Shown here: one piece after another, positions 9,038-16,914 of the stretch
How the letters are laid out: every line of letters starts with the position of its first letter
How positions within the stretch are numbered: the first letter of the stretch is position 1
Source: Streptomyces poonensis
Lineage (GTDB): Bacteria; Actinomycetota; Actinomycetes; Streptomycetales; Streptomycetaceae
Direction: 5' to 3'
Assembly: GCF_014650915.1 (NCBI RefSeq)
Contig: NZ_BMVW01000011.1
Coordinates: 186,001-250,000, forward strand
DNA length: 64,000 bases
Translations under genes and position numbers: made by a program
The notes under the pieces: generated by a model
What the model was told of the DNA's origin: nothing
The model's database searches: none
Seen by the model: the letters and a program-made list of their open reading frames with translations, nothing else

Positions 9038-9841
9038 TCATCGCCGTGGTTCCCACCGGAACCACCGTCGCACAGCGAACAGCGCGAGCACGGTCCAGGC
9101 GACTCCGGTCGCGACGGCTCCCAGGGCGTCGTACGCGGACAGGTGGCCGGCCCAGCCGCCGCGGATCAGGGTGACCACCGGAGTGAGCGGCAGGAGTTCG
9201 ACCACGGAGGCGAGGCGGTCGGGCATGACCTCGAGCGGGACGAAACCCGAGCCGATCATCGACACGATCACCAACGGCATGGCCGCGACCTGGGCGCCCT
9301 CCACGCTCTTGCTGAAGCTGGAGGTGACCGCCGCGAGCGCGGGCCACATGACCAGGCCCAGCAGCAGGCCGAGGACGGCGTAGTGCGGTGCCCGGGGCGC
9401 GCCGGCGTCCAGGAGCGCGATACACGCCACGCTCAGGACGACGCTCTGGACCAGCCCTATCGCGACGGACGGCAGCGCGGCGCCCGCGAGGATCTCCGTG
9501 TCCCGCAGTTCCCCGGTGCGCAGCCGCTTGAGCACGAGCTCCTCGCGCCGGGCCGCGTACACGCTGACCAGCGAGCTGTAGACCGCGAAGAGCAGCGAGA
9601 AGCCGATGGCGGAGGGGAGTATGACGGAACCGACCGACAGCCCGGTGCCGTCCAGGTCCATCTGGTCGACCGTCGAGCGCAGGCTGAACGGCAGCACCAG
9701 CGGCACGAACAGGGCCGCGAACAGCGTGGCCTTGGTGCGTCCCAGCAGGGTCATCTCGGCCCGGGCCAGCGCGGCCATGCGGCCGACGGGCGTGGTGGTG
9801 CCGGCCGTCGTGGCCGCGCCCCCGTTCGTCACAGCAGTCAC
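9038..9841 (-). CDS. ABC-2 type transporter permease
   Basis: The 267-residue integral membrane protein has about six helices and the layout of ABC-2/DrrB-like exporter permeases (an N-terminal helix after ARAEMTLLGRTKATLFAALF and a periplasmic loop before LPSAIGFSLLFAVY). Its start overlaps the end of the ATPase gene by 4 bases. Together they should form an exporter for a lipophilic compound or an antibiotic. The linked kinase/regulator pair suggests inducible self-protection, as in linearmycin- or bacitracin-type modules. The substrate cannot be named. Confidence 0.9.
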   Translation of the reverse strand: MTAVTNGGAATTAGTTTPVGRMAALARAEMTLLGRTKATLFAALFVPLVLPFSLRSTVDQMDLDGTGLSVGSVILPSAIGFSLLFAVYSSLVSVYAARREELVLKRLRTGELRDTEILAGAALPSVAIGLVQSVVLSVACIALLDAGAPRAPHYAVLGLLLGLVMWPALAAVTSSFSKSVEGAQVAAMPLVIVSMIGSGFVPLEVMPDRLASVVELLPLTPVVTLIRGGWAGHLSAYDALGAVATGVAWTVLALFAVRRWFRWEPRR

Positions 9842-10854
9842 TTCGCAGCCCCCTTGTTCACCATGGTTTCGGACGCCACCGCCACCAACCCCGCCTCACC
9901 GTCATCGACGGGCGCGCCGGACGCCCCGGAGGCCTCGCGGGCTATCTGCAGGAACGCCTCCTCCAGCGAGGCGGACCGCACATCGAGCCGGCGCAGCTCG
10001 ACCCCGGCGCGCTCGGCCCACACGAGCAGCCCGGTGGCGGTGCGCTGCAGTTCGTGCGTACGGAGCCGTACCGTACGGCCGGCCGTCTCGTGGCCGGTCA
10101 CGCCGAGTTCGGTCAGCGGGGGCAGATCACCCGGGAAGTACCCCTCGGGCAGCTCGAAGCTGATGCGGGACGGCTGCGCCGAGGTCACCTCCGCCGGGGT
10201 GCCGGTCGCCGCGATACGTCCCTCGTGGAGGATCGCCAGCCGGTCGGCCAGGTCCTCGGCCTCCTCGAGGTAGTGCGTGGTGAGCAGGACCGTCGTGCCC
10301 TGGTCGCGCAGTTCGCGCACCAGCCGCCAGGTGTCCTGGCGGCCCTCGGCGTCGAGCCCGGTCGTCGGCTCGTCGAGGAAGAGGACCTCGGGACGGCCGA
10401 GGAGCGCGAGCGCCAGGTCCAGGCGCCGCTTCTCGCCGCCGGACAGCTGCTTCACCCGTACCCCGGTCCGCCGGCCGAGGCCGACGAGCTCCAGCGCCTC
10501 CTGTACGGGGCGCGCACCGCTGGTGCAGCCCGCCCACATCCGTATGGTCTCCGCGACGGTCAGCTCGGCGGGGAAGCCGCCCTCCTGCAGCATCACGCCG
10601 ATGCGGGGCCGTACGGCGGCCCGTTCCCGGTACGGGTCGTGTCCGAGGATCCGCACCCGTCCGCCGGCCGGTGCCGCGAGTCCCTCCAGCAGCTCGACCG
10701 TCGATGTCTTGCCCGCGCCGTTCGTGCCCAGGAGCGCGAAGAGTTCCCCCTTGCCCACGGAGAACGTGATCCCCCGTACGGCTTCGAAACCGCCCCCGTA
10801 CACACGCCGCAAGTCCGTGACGTCAATCACGCGCTCGTGCCCGTTCGTGTTCAT
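9838..10854 (-). CDS. ABC transporter ATP-binding protein
   Basis: The 338-residue ATPase contains Walker A (GTNGAGKTST), the Q-loop MLQEGGFP, the signature LSGGEKRRLDLAL, Walker B (VLFLDEPTTGLD) and an H-loop (LLTTHYLEE). A C-terminal extension of ~100 residues is typical of DrrA/CcmA-like drug exporters. It is the first gene of the operon with the permease, kinase and regulator. The ATG at 10854 lies about 44 bases from a 20-bp inverted repeat that may be the control site. Confidence 0.94.
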   Translation of the reverse strand: MNTNGHERVIDVTDLRRVYGGGFEAVRGITFSVGKGELFALLGTNGAGKTSTVELLEGLAAPAGGRVRILGHDPYRERAAVRPRIGVMLQEGGFPAELTVAETIRMWAGCTSGARPVQEALELVGLGRRTGVRVKQLSGGEKRRLDLALALLGRPEVLFLDEPTTGLDAEGRQDTWRLVRELRDQGTTVLLTTHYLEEAEDLADRLAILHEGRIAATGTPAEVTSAQPSRISFELPEGYFPGDLPPLTELGVTGHETAGRTVRLRTHELQRTATGLLVWAERAGVELRRLDVRSASLEEAFLQIAREASGASGAPVDDGEAGLVAVASETMVNKGAAK

Positions 10855-10897
10855 GCCTCCAGCGTCCCCGCTGTCACGTGCCGGCAGCAGTGCGAGC

Positions 10898-10917
10898 TGT
10901 CATCACTCCCCATGACA
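10898..10917. promoter_or_regulatory. 20-bp inverted repeat upstream of the ABC/two-component operon
   Basis: The arms TGTCAT and ATGACA flank 8 bases, and a further TGTCA half-site lies at 10920-10924. It sits in the only promoter region of the operon, so it is a candidate binding site for the operon's own LuxR-type regulator. This is inference from position and symmetry. Confidence 0.5.
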
Positions 10918-11003
10918 AATGTCAGAACCGGAGTCCACATCGAGCGCAGGCACAAGCGCAGGTAGCACAGTCAGCACAGGCAACACGAGTATCAGCGCGG
11001 AAA

Positions 11004-11042
11004 AGAGAAAGGCCCCGGTCCTCAGGACCGGGGCCTTTCTCT
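11004..11042 (-). terminator. Hairpin terminator behind the second tRNA-Gly (GCC)
   Basis: A perfect stem of about 19 bp (core AAAGGCCCCGGTCCT with its complement) around a one-base centre, directly downstream of the tRNA on the minus strand. Confidence 0.75.
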
Positions 11043-11043
11043 C

Positions 11044-11119
11044 TGGAGCGGACGACGAGGCTCGAACTCGCGACCTCAACCTTGGCAAGGTTGCGCTCTA
11101 CCAACTGAGCTACGTCCGC
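11044..11119 (-). tRNA. tRNA-Gly (GCC), copy 2
   Basis: Identical in sequence to the tRNA at 6986-7061, including the encoded CCA and a canonical T-loop. It lies 80 bases from the unusual tRNA-Gly (TCC) on the same strand, so the two may be co-transcribed. Confidence 0.95.
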
Positions 11120-11199
11120 ATTGCCTCCGACCGGCTCCCACCGATCGGCGCGTGCACCAGCCTACCTGATCGACAACAGTGGTCGTTCCGGCGGTGCAG

Positions 11200-11271
11200 A
11201 GCGGGTGACAGGAATTGCACACTGCGCCTTCCCCCTGGAAGGGGGATGTTCTACTACTGAACTACACCCGC
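11200..11271 (-). tRNA. Atypical tRNA-Gly (TCC) with GUGC in the T-arm
   Basis: A 72-nt gene with acceptor GCGGGTG/CACCCGC, discriminator U, a strong anticodon stem TCCCC/GGGGA and anticodon TCC (11239-11237). It departs from normal tRNAs. The D-loop is AGTAGTA and lacks the G18G19 pair. Positions 53-56 read GTGC (11220-11217) instead of GTTC. The T-stem pairs poorly and only closes with a bulged U. No CCA is encoded. In Staphylococcus epidermidis, UCC-anticodon glycine tRNAs with the same GUGC change and no GG in the D-loop serve pentaglycine bridge synthesis rather than translation. A similar role for the glycine bridge of Streptomyces peptidoglycan is inference. The alternative is a decaying tRNA gene. 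Confidence 0.8.
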
Positions 11272-11473
11272 GTGACTCCGTGAGCCGGGCCTTTCGGCCT
11301 CGCCCCTCGGCGTGCTCCAGACTTTAGCTGATCACCGGGGGTGCTGCGCAAGTCGGTTGCCGAAGGCGGTGGATGGCCGGAGGTCGCCGGCCGGGGCCGG
11401 CCGCCGCCCGGAGGACGGACGGCGGGGCACCGGCGTACGTGTCCCGCGCGCCCGGTCCTCCCCGGGGCCTTCC

Positions 11474-11791
11474 TCAGTGCGCCTCGGCGAACGCCTCGTA
11501 GACCTTCTTCGGGATGCGCCCGCGCGCGGGGACGTCCATCTTGTGCGACTGGGCCCAGGCGCGGACCGTCGCCGGATCGGGTGCCACGTCGGTCTGCTTG
11601 TAGGCCTTGCCGGACTTCGCCCGCTTACGGCCGGCCTCGACGTACGGGGCGAGGGCCTCGCGGAGTTGACTGGCGTTGGCCCGGTTGAGGTCGATCTCGT
11701 ACGACTTGCCGTCCAGACCGAAGGCGATCGTTTCCGCCGCTTCCGAGCCGTCGATGTCGTCGAAGAGAGTGACTACGACACGCTGCGCCAC
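11474..11791 (-). CDS. lsrL: Lsr2-like nucleoid-associated protein (second Lsr2 paralogue type)
   Basis: The 105-residue protein has the Lsr2 layout. An N-terminal beta-strand oligomerisation domain reads MAQRVVVTLFDDIDGSEAAE. A basic linker (AGRKRAKSG) follows, then a C-terminal DNA-binding domain (ATVRAWAQSHKMDVPARGRI) with the RGR AT-hook-like motif that inserts into the minor groove of AT-rich DNA. Lsr2 proteins silence AT-rich, often foreign DNA in actinobacteria. The place upstream of purSQL is that of lsrL in Streptomyces as I recall it. The start has an AAAGGA ribosome site. The ~400 bases upstream are AT-rich for this genome. Confidence 0.9.
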   Translation of the reverse strand: MAQRVVVTLFDDIDGSEAAETIAFGLDGKSYEIDLNRANASQLREALAPYVEAGRKRAKSGKAYKQTDVAPDPATVRAWAQSHKMDVPARGRIPKKVYEAFAEAH

Positions 11792-12203
11792 GAATATCGG
11801 TCCTTTCGTGCGACATCTCCGCTGCTCCGCGCCATGATCCTGGGACGCTGTACCGCATGAGCGCGCAGACGCCGGTTGTTGTCGAGTGCCCGGCTGCTTT
11901 TGCCGTTCATGTGCCGTTCATGCGTCACCGAGGTGGTGGCGCAAAGAGCGACCGGTGCAAAGTATCGGCTATTGCCTTTTCCTTTGTACAGGGCACGGCA
12001 TTGAAAAGTGCAGACCGACTAAAACCGTCAGCGTGTCACGGTGCAATAGGCATCGCGGATCTTTCACCGGATTTTCCGTCGCCTGGCCCGCCCGTTGTGG
12101 AATCGTGATGACCGTCACGTAGTTTCCTACGAATCTACTCGCGTAGATTTTTTGTGCGGGTAGTCTGAAGGAACCTGCTCAGCACCACACACCGGGAGTG
12201 CCA
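11792..12203. other. AT-enriched intergenic region between lsrL and purS
   Basis: The region has no gene and holds the divergent control regions of lsrL and purSQL. The part from about 11950 to 12170 is visibly richer in A/T than its surroundings, as expected for a site an Lsr2-type protein could bind. A TAGTCT -10-like element at 12161-12166 may belong to purS. Confidence 0.5.
12127..12153 (+). promoter_or_regulatory. Competing hairpins with a T-run ahead of purS (possible attenuator)
   Basis: AATCTAC (12132-12138) pairs with GTAGATT (12143-12149) around TCGC, followed by TTTT, which makes a small intrinsic terminator. An alternative stem CTACG (12127-12131) with CGTAG (12142-12146) uses the same 3' bases. 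Two exclusive structures before a purine operon suggest attenuation, if transcription starts upstream. It could equally be a plain terminator. Confidence 0.4.
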
Positions 12204-12470
12204 GTGGCACGCGTCGTAGTCGACGTCATGCTCAAGCCGGAGATCCTCGACCCCCAGGGCCAGGCGGTGCAGCGTGCGCTGCCGCGCCTCGGTTTCGAAG
12301 GCGTCTCCGACGTACGTCAGGGAAAGCGATTCGAACTGGAAGTGGACGGACCGGTCGACGACGCCGCGCTCGCCCGCATCCATGAACTGGCGGAATCCTT
12401 CCTCGCCAACACCGTGATCGAGGACTTCACCGTGAAGGTGGAGGAAGAGAAGGCGGAGGCCGGAAAGTGA
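12204..12470 (+). CDS. purS: FGAM synthase subunit PurS
   Basis: PurS is the small subunit that holds PurQ and PurL together in the three-part formylglycinamidine ribonucleotide synthase. The 88-residue protein begins [20 protein letters not shown] from the GTG at 12204, which sits 5 bases after GGGAG. An in-frame GTG at 12198 overlaps the ribosome site and is less likely. The stop overlaps the start of purQ as GTGA, giving translational coupling in the purS-purQ-purL operon. Confidence 0.95.
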   Translation: MARVVVDVMLKPEILDPQGQAVQRALPRLGFEGVSDVRQGKRFELEVDGPVDDAALARIHELAESFLANTVIEDFTVKVEEEKAEAGK

Positions 12471-13147
12471 CCGCTCGTATTGGGGTCGTCACTTTTCCGG
12501 GAAGCCTCGACGACCGTGACACGCAGCGCGCGATCAGGCTCGCCGGAGCTGAGCCCGTCGCGCTGTGGCACAAGGACAAAGACCTCAAGCAGGTCGACGC
12601 CGTCGTGCTGTGCGGGGGTTTCTCCTACGGCGACTATCTCCGGGCCGGCGCCATCGCCCGCTTCTCGCCGGTGATGGAGACCCTGATCGAGCAGGCGAAG
12701 GCGGGCATGCCGGTCCTGGGCATCTGCAACGGCTTCCAGATCCTCACCGAGGCCCATCTGCTGCCCGGCGCCATGCTCGGCAACAACCACCTGCACTTCA
12801 TCTGCCGCGACCAGAAGCTGCGGGTGGAGAACGCGGAAACCTCCTGGACCACCGACTACGAGGCCGGCCAGGAGATCCACATCCCGCTGAAGAACATGGA
12901 CGGGCGGTACGTCGCCGACGAGCGCACGCTCGACATGCTGGAGGCGGAGGGCCGGGTCGCCTTCCGCTACCTGGACTTCAACCCCAACGGTTCGCTGCGG
13001 GACATCGCCGGCATCACCAACGAGGCCGGCAACGTCGTGGGCCTGATGCCGCACCCGGAGCACGCCACGGAGCCCCTCATCGGCACCGGCCGCACCGACG
13101 GCCTCCCCTTCTTCACCTCGATCCTCAAGAAGCTGGTCAACGCATGA
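12467..13147 (+). CDS. purQ: FGAM synthase glutaminase subunit PurQ
   Basis: PurQ is a class I glutamine amidotransferase that supplies ammonia to PurL. The 226-residue protein has the nucleophile motif [14 protein letters not shown] with the catalytic cysteine, an early [10 protein letters not shown] segment and the catalytic His/Glu near the C-terminus ([10 protein letters not shown]). The start and stop overlap purS and purL by 4 bases each, as expected for equal production of the complex. Confidence 0.97.
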   Translation: MTARIGVVTFPGSLDDRDTQRAIRLAGAEPVALWHKDKDLKQVDAVVLCGGFSYGDYLRAGAIARFSPVMETLIEQAKAGMPVLGICNGFQILTEAHLLPGAMLGNNHLHFICRDQKLRVENAETSWTTDYEAGQEIHIPLKNMDGRYVADERTLDMLEAEGRVAFRYLDFNPNGSLRDIAGITNEAGNVVGLMPHPEHATEPLIGTGRTDGLPFFTSILKKLVNA

Positions 13148-15402
13148 GCAAGACCCCTCTGGACACGGTCGAGCACGCGGCCGCGACCCCGGACGTCGAG
13201 CTGCCCTGGGCCGAACTCGGCCTGAAGAAGGACGAGTACGAGCGGGTCGTTGCGATCCTCGGCCGCCGCCCGACCGGTGCCGAGCTCGCCATGTACTCGG
13301 TCATGTGGTCCGAGCACTGCTCGTACAAGTCCTCCAAGGTCCACCTGCGCCAGTTCGGCGAGAAGGCGCCCCAGTCCGACGCGCTGCTCGTCGGGATAGG
13401 CGAGAACGCGGGCGTCGTGGACGTCGGCCAGGGCTACGCCGTCACCTTCAAGGTGGAGTCGCACAACCACCCCTCCTATGTGGAGCCCTACCAGGGCGCG
13501 GCCACGGGCGTCGGCGGCATCGTGCGCGACATCATCGCGATGGGCGCGCGGCCGGTCGCCGTCGTCGACCCGCTACGCTTCGGCGCCGCGGACCACCCCG
13601 ACACCAAGCGCGTCCTCCCGGGCGTCGTCGCCGGCATCGGCGGCTACGGCAACTGCCTCGGCCTGCCCAACATCGGCGGCGAGGTCGTCTTCGACGCCTG
13701 CTACCAGGGCAACCCGCTGGTCAACGCCGGTGCCATCGGCGTCATGCGGCACGAGGACATCCACCTCGCCAAGGCCTCCGGCGCGGGCAACAAGGTCATC
13801 CTGTACGGCGCCCGGACCGGCGGCGACGGCATCGGCGGCGCGTCGATCCTGGCGAGTGAGACCTTCGACGACGCCAAGCCGTCCAAGCGCCCGGCCGTCC
13901 AGGTCGGCGACCCCTTCCAGGAGAAGCTGCTCATCGAGTGCACCCTGGAGGCCTTCCAGGAGAAGCTCGTCGTCGGCATCCAGGACCTCGGCGCGGCCGG
14001 CCTGTCCTGCGCCACCTCCGAGCTCGCCTCCAACGGCTCCGGCGGCATGCGCGTCACCCTGGACGACGTACCCCTGCGCGACTCCACGCTCTCGCCCGAG
14101 GAGATCCTCATGAGCGAGTCGCAGGAGCGCATGTGCGCGGTGGTCGAGCCGGACAAGGTCGACCGTTTCCTCGCGATCTGCGACAAGTGGGACGTCATCG
14201 CCACCGTCATCGGCGAGGTGACGGACGGCGACCGGCTGGAGATCTTCTGGCACGGCGGCAAGATCGTCGACGTCGACCCGCGCACGGTCGCGCACGACGG
14301 CCCGGTCTACGAGCGTCCGTACGCCCGCCCGGACTGGCAGGACGCCCTCCAGGCGGACGACGCGAACAAGCTCCCCCGCCCGGAGACGAGCGAGGAGCTG
14401 CGCGAGCAGGTCCTGAAGCTGGTGAGCTCCCCGAACCAGGCCTCCAAGTCCTGGATCACCTCCCAGTACGACCGCTTCGTGCAGGGCAACACGGTCCTTG
14501 CCCAGCCCGAGGACTCCGGCATGATCCGCATCGACGAGGAGTCCGGCCTCGGCGTCGCCATCGCGACCGACGGCAACGGCCGGTACGCGAAGCTCGACCC
14601 GTACACGGGCGCGCAGCTCGCCCTGGCGGAGGCGTACCGCAACGTCGCCACCACCGGCGCGAAGCCCCTCGCGGTCTCCGACTGCCTCAACTTCGGCTCC
14701 CCCGAGGACCCGGCGGTGATGTGGCAGTTCGCGGAGGCGGTGCGCGGGCTCGCCGACGCCTGCCAGCAGCTCGGCACCCCGGTGACCGGCGGCAACGTCT
14801 CGCTCTACAACCAGACGGGCGAGGCGGCGATCCACCCCACCCCGGTCGTGGCCGTCCTCGGCGTCATCGACGACGTGGCGCGCCGTACGCCGGTCGCCTT
14901 CCAGGAGGAGGGCCAGCTGCTCTACCTCCTCGGCGAAACCCGCGAGGAGTTCGGCGGCTCGGCCTGGTCCCAGGTCATCCACGACCACCTGGGCGGTCTG
15001 CCGCCGCAGGTGGACCTGGAGCGCGAGCGGCTGCTCGGCGAGATCCTGATCTCCGCCTCCCGCGACGGCATGATCGACTCCGCGCACGACCTGTCCGACG
15101 GCGGTCTGATCCAGGCCGTGGTCGAGTCGGCGCTGCTGGGCGGCAGGGGCGCGCGGCTGGTCGTACCGGACGGGCTGGACGCCTTCACCTTCCTCCTCTC
15201 CGAGTCGGCGGGGCGCGCGGTCGTCGCCGTGCCGCGCTCCGAGGAGCTCCGCTTCAACGACATGTGCGGCGCCCGGGGCCTGCCGGCCACCCGCATCGGT
15301 GTCGTGGACGGTGACGCGGTGGAGGTCCAGGGAGAGTTCACGCTCCCGCTGGACGAGCTGCGCACGGCGCACGAGGGGACGATCCCGGCGCTGCTGGCGT
15401 AA
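13144..15402 (+). CDS. purL: FGAM synthase subunit PurL (small type)
   Basis: PurL is the ATP-dependent synthase domain that turns FGAR into FGAM with ammonia from PurQ. The start is the ATG at 13144 overlapping the purQ stop (ATGA), giving 752 residues, the size of the small PurL that needs PurS and PurQ. Motifs seen include [12 protein letters not shown] near the N-terminus, [34 protein letters not shown] and, in the second half, [12 protein letters not shown] and [11 protein letters not shown]. The frame is open far upstream, but that part is an out-of-frame shadow of purQ. Confidence 0.97.
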   Translation: MSKTPLDTVEHAAATPDVELPWAELGLKKDEYERVVAILGRRPTGAELAMYSVMWSEHCSYKSSKVHLRQFGEKAPQSDALLVGIGENAGVVDVGQGYAVTFKVESHNHPSYVEPYQGAATGVGGIVRDIIAMGARPVAVVDPLRFGAADHPDTKRVLPGVVAGIGGYGNCLGLPNIGGEVVFDACYQGNPLVNAGAIGVMRHEDIHLAKASGAGNKVILYGARTGGDGIGGASILASETFDDAKPSKRPAVQVGDPFQEKLLIECTLEAFQEKLVVGIQDLGAAGLSCATSELASNGSGGMRVTLDDVPLRDSTLSPEEILMSESQERMCAVVEPDKVDRFLAICDKWDVIATVIGEVTDGDRLEIFWHGGKIVDVDPRTVAHDGPVYERPYARPDWQDALQADDANKLPRPETSEELREQVLKLVSSPNQASKSWITSQYDRFVQGNTVLAQPEDSGMIRIDEESGLGVAIATDGNGRYAKLDPYTGAQLALAEAYRNVATTGAKPLAVSDCLNFGSPEDPAVMWQFAEAVRGLADACQQLGTPVTGGNVSLYNQTGEAAIHPTPVVAVLGVIDDVARRTPVAFQEEGQLLYLLGETREEFGGSAWSQVIHDHLGGLPPQVDLERERLLGEILISASRDGMIDSAHDLSDGGLIQAVVESALLGGRGARLVVPDGLDAFTFLLSESAGRAVVAVPRSEELRFNDMCGARGLPATRIGVVDGDAVEVQGEFTLPLDELRTAHEGTIPALLA

Positions 15403-15419
15403 GCCCTTTCTTCCAGTAC

Positions 15420-15453
15420 GAAGCCCCCGCCCGGTTCTCCGGACGGGGGCTTC
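15420..15453 (+). terminator. Terminator after purSQL
   Basis: Strong hairpin with arms GAAGCCCCCG and CGGGGGCTTC, extended by CCGG pairs around TTCT, 18 bases after the purL stop. Confidence 0.8.
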
Positions 15454-15479
15454 GGCTTTGGCCGGGTTCGCACAACTGG

Positions 15480-15516
15480 TTGCACGCAATTACGTAGTTC
15501 CGTAATCTCGTAGGCA
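15480..15516 (+). promoter_or_regulatory. Promoter with internal operator, leaderless start of an ArsR-type gene
   Basis: TTGCAC (15480-15485), 17 bases, then TAATCT (15503-15508), and 7 bases later the ATG, so the transcript should be leaderless. Inside the promoter lies an inverted repeat, ATTACG...CGTAAT (15489-15506), overlapping the -10 box. This is where an autorepressor would bind. Confidence 0.7.
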
Positions 15517-16019
15517 TGGATCTCGAAGAGCGCGTCGCCGAGCTCGAACGCCGGCTGGCGGCACTGGAGGAGGACGCCCGCCGTTCCTCGCCCTCCCTGG
15601 ACGAAGGCGACTTCTGGGCCCTGAACGGGCTGAAGGAACAATTCGCCGGGCTGGGCGCGACCGACGGAGGAGTGCTCTTCACCGGGGCCGTACGGCTGCC
15701 GACCGGTGAGCGGTACGACTGGCAGCACGGCGCCCTCACCGGCGATCTGGTGGACGGCGACTGGACCGCGGCCGCCGAGTCGTTCGCGGCGCTCGGCCAC
15801 CCGGTCCGGCTGCGGCTGCTCCGGGAGATCCTCGGCGGCCGGCGCACCGCGGCCTCGCTCGCCGAGCTGGACGAGGTCGGCACGACCGGCCAGATCTACC
15901 ACCACCTGCGCCAACTGACGGGCGCCGGCTGGCTGCACACCACGGGGCGGGGGCGCCACGAAGTACCGCCGGGTCGGGTCGTACCGCTGCTGGTGGCGCT
16001 GTCGGCCGCCCGGCCCTGA
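15516..16019 (+). CDS. ArsR-like winged-helix regulator
   Basis: The 167-residue protein begins with a short coiled coil (MDLEERVAELERRLAALEED) and ends in an ArsR-type winged helix. Helices SFAALGHPVRLRLLREILGG and the recognition part TTGQIYHHLRQLTGAGWL are clear. No metal-binding ELxVCDL motif is seen, so the signal is unlikely to be a metal of the classical type. It is followed after 35 bases by an M23 peptidase gene, and the two probably form an operon. The promoter carries an inverted repeat suited to autoregulation. Confidence 0.88.
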   Translation: MDLEERVAELERRLAALEEDARRSSPSLDEGDFWALNGLKEQFAGLGATDGGVLFTGAVRLPTGERYDWQHGALTGDLVDGDWTAAAESFAALGHPVRLRLLREILGGRRTAASLAELDEVGTTGQIYHHLRQLTGAGWLHTTGRGRHEVPPGRVVPLLVALSAARP

Positions 16020-16054
16020 CCGGGACGAGACCCGAACGGGGAGAGGGGGACACG

Positions 16055-16903
16055 ATGTCCGATCGCAAACTCGCCCTGTGGGCCTTCCGCTGCCTGCTGA
16101 CGGCTCCGTTCGTGCTGATGGCGGCCGACCTCTCGGTCGGCCTGGCGGACGACCGCTGGTGGTGGTACCTCCTGCCGCTCGTACCGGCGTGGACCGTCGT
16201 CATCGTGATGAACCGGCGGGGCGGCACCCCGGACCGCAGGCCGGCGGCCCGCGAGCCGGTCGAGGTCTCCGCCCCGGTCACCGGCCGGTGGTCCGCGCTG
16301 AACAGCCCCGCCGACCGCGCTCCCAGCCATGGCACGCACGCCTACGGCCAGACGTTCGCCATCGACCTCGTCGCCGAACCCGAACCGGGCGCCCGCCCCT
16401 CCTTCCGGTGGCTGTGGCCGATCGTCCGCCGCAACCGCGACTTCCCCGCCTTCGGCGCCCCGCTCCTCGCGGTGGCCGATGCCACCGTCGTACGGGCCAC
16501 CGACACCCGGCGCGACCACCTGAGCCGCACCTCGCTGCCCGCGGTGCTGTACCTGATGCTCGTCGAGGGGGCGGTACGCGAGATGGGCGGCGTCGGGAAC
16601 ATCCTCGGCAACCACGTGGTCCTGGATCTCGGCAACGGCGTATACGCGGCCTACGCCCACGTCCGGCGCGGCTCCCTCATCGTGCGCGAGGGTGACCGCC
16701 TGCGTGCCGGTCAGGTGCTCGCCCGCTGCGGCAACTCGGGCAACTCCAGCGAGCCGCACCTGCACTTCCAGCTGATGGACGGCCCCGACCCGGACACCGC
16801 GCGTGGCATCCCCTTCCGCTGGCACGGCATCGGCGTGCCCCGCAACGGCGAGGTGTTCGAGGCCCCTGCCGAGACCTCCGCCGAGGCCTCCGCCCGCGCA
16901 TAG
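16055..16903 (+). CDS. Membrane-anchored M23 (LytM-type) peptidase
   Basis: The 282-residue protein has two N-terminal membrane helices (around residues 8-30 and 35-50) and then a lysostaphin-fold domain. Zinc ligands are visible in the pattern SHGTHAYGQTFAIDL (His...Asp), a central YAAYAHV and the C-terminal HLHFQL. M23 enzymes cut peptidoglycan cross-bridges or stems. With all ligands present it is probably active, facing the outside of the membrane. It has a good GAGAGGGGGA ribosome site. It follows the ArsR-type regulator, which likely controls it. The stop codon TAG forms part of the -10 box of the next gene. Confidence 0.88.
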   Translation: MSDRKLALWAFRCLLTAPFVLMAADLSVGLADDRWWWYLLPLVPAWTVVIVMNRRGGTPDRRPAAREPVEVSAPVTGRWSALNSPADRAPSHGTHAYGQTFAIDLVAEPEPGARPSFRWLWPIVRRNRDFPAFGAPLLAVADATVVRATDTRRDHLSRTSLPAVLYLMLVEGAVREMGGVGNILGNHVVLDLGNGVYAAYAHVRRGSLIVREGDRLRAGQVLARCGNSGNSSEPHLHFQLMDGPDPDTARGIPFRWHGIGVPRNGEVFEAPAETSAEASARA

Positions 16904-16914
16904 GCTGACCCTCA
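16901..16914 (+). promoter_or_regulatory. -10 box overlapping the stop codon, leaderless start of the next gene
   Basis: TAGGCT (16901-16906) contains the TAG stop of the M23 gene and precedes the next ATG by 7 bases. No ribosome-binding site is present, so a leaderless transcript is likely. Confidence 0.5.

Noticed and set aside
6905-10273. A 1122-codon plus-strand frame across tRNA-Gly and the two-component/ABC operon
   Set aside because: It runs through a tRNA and antisense to four genes with intact motifs.
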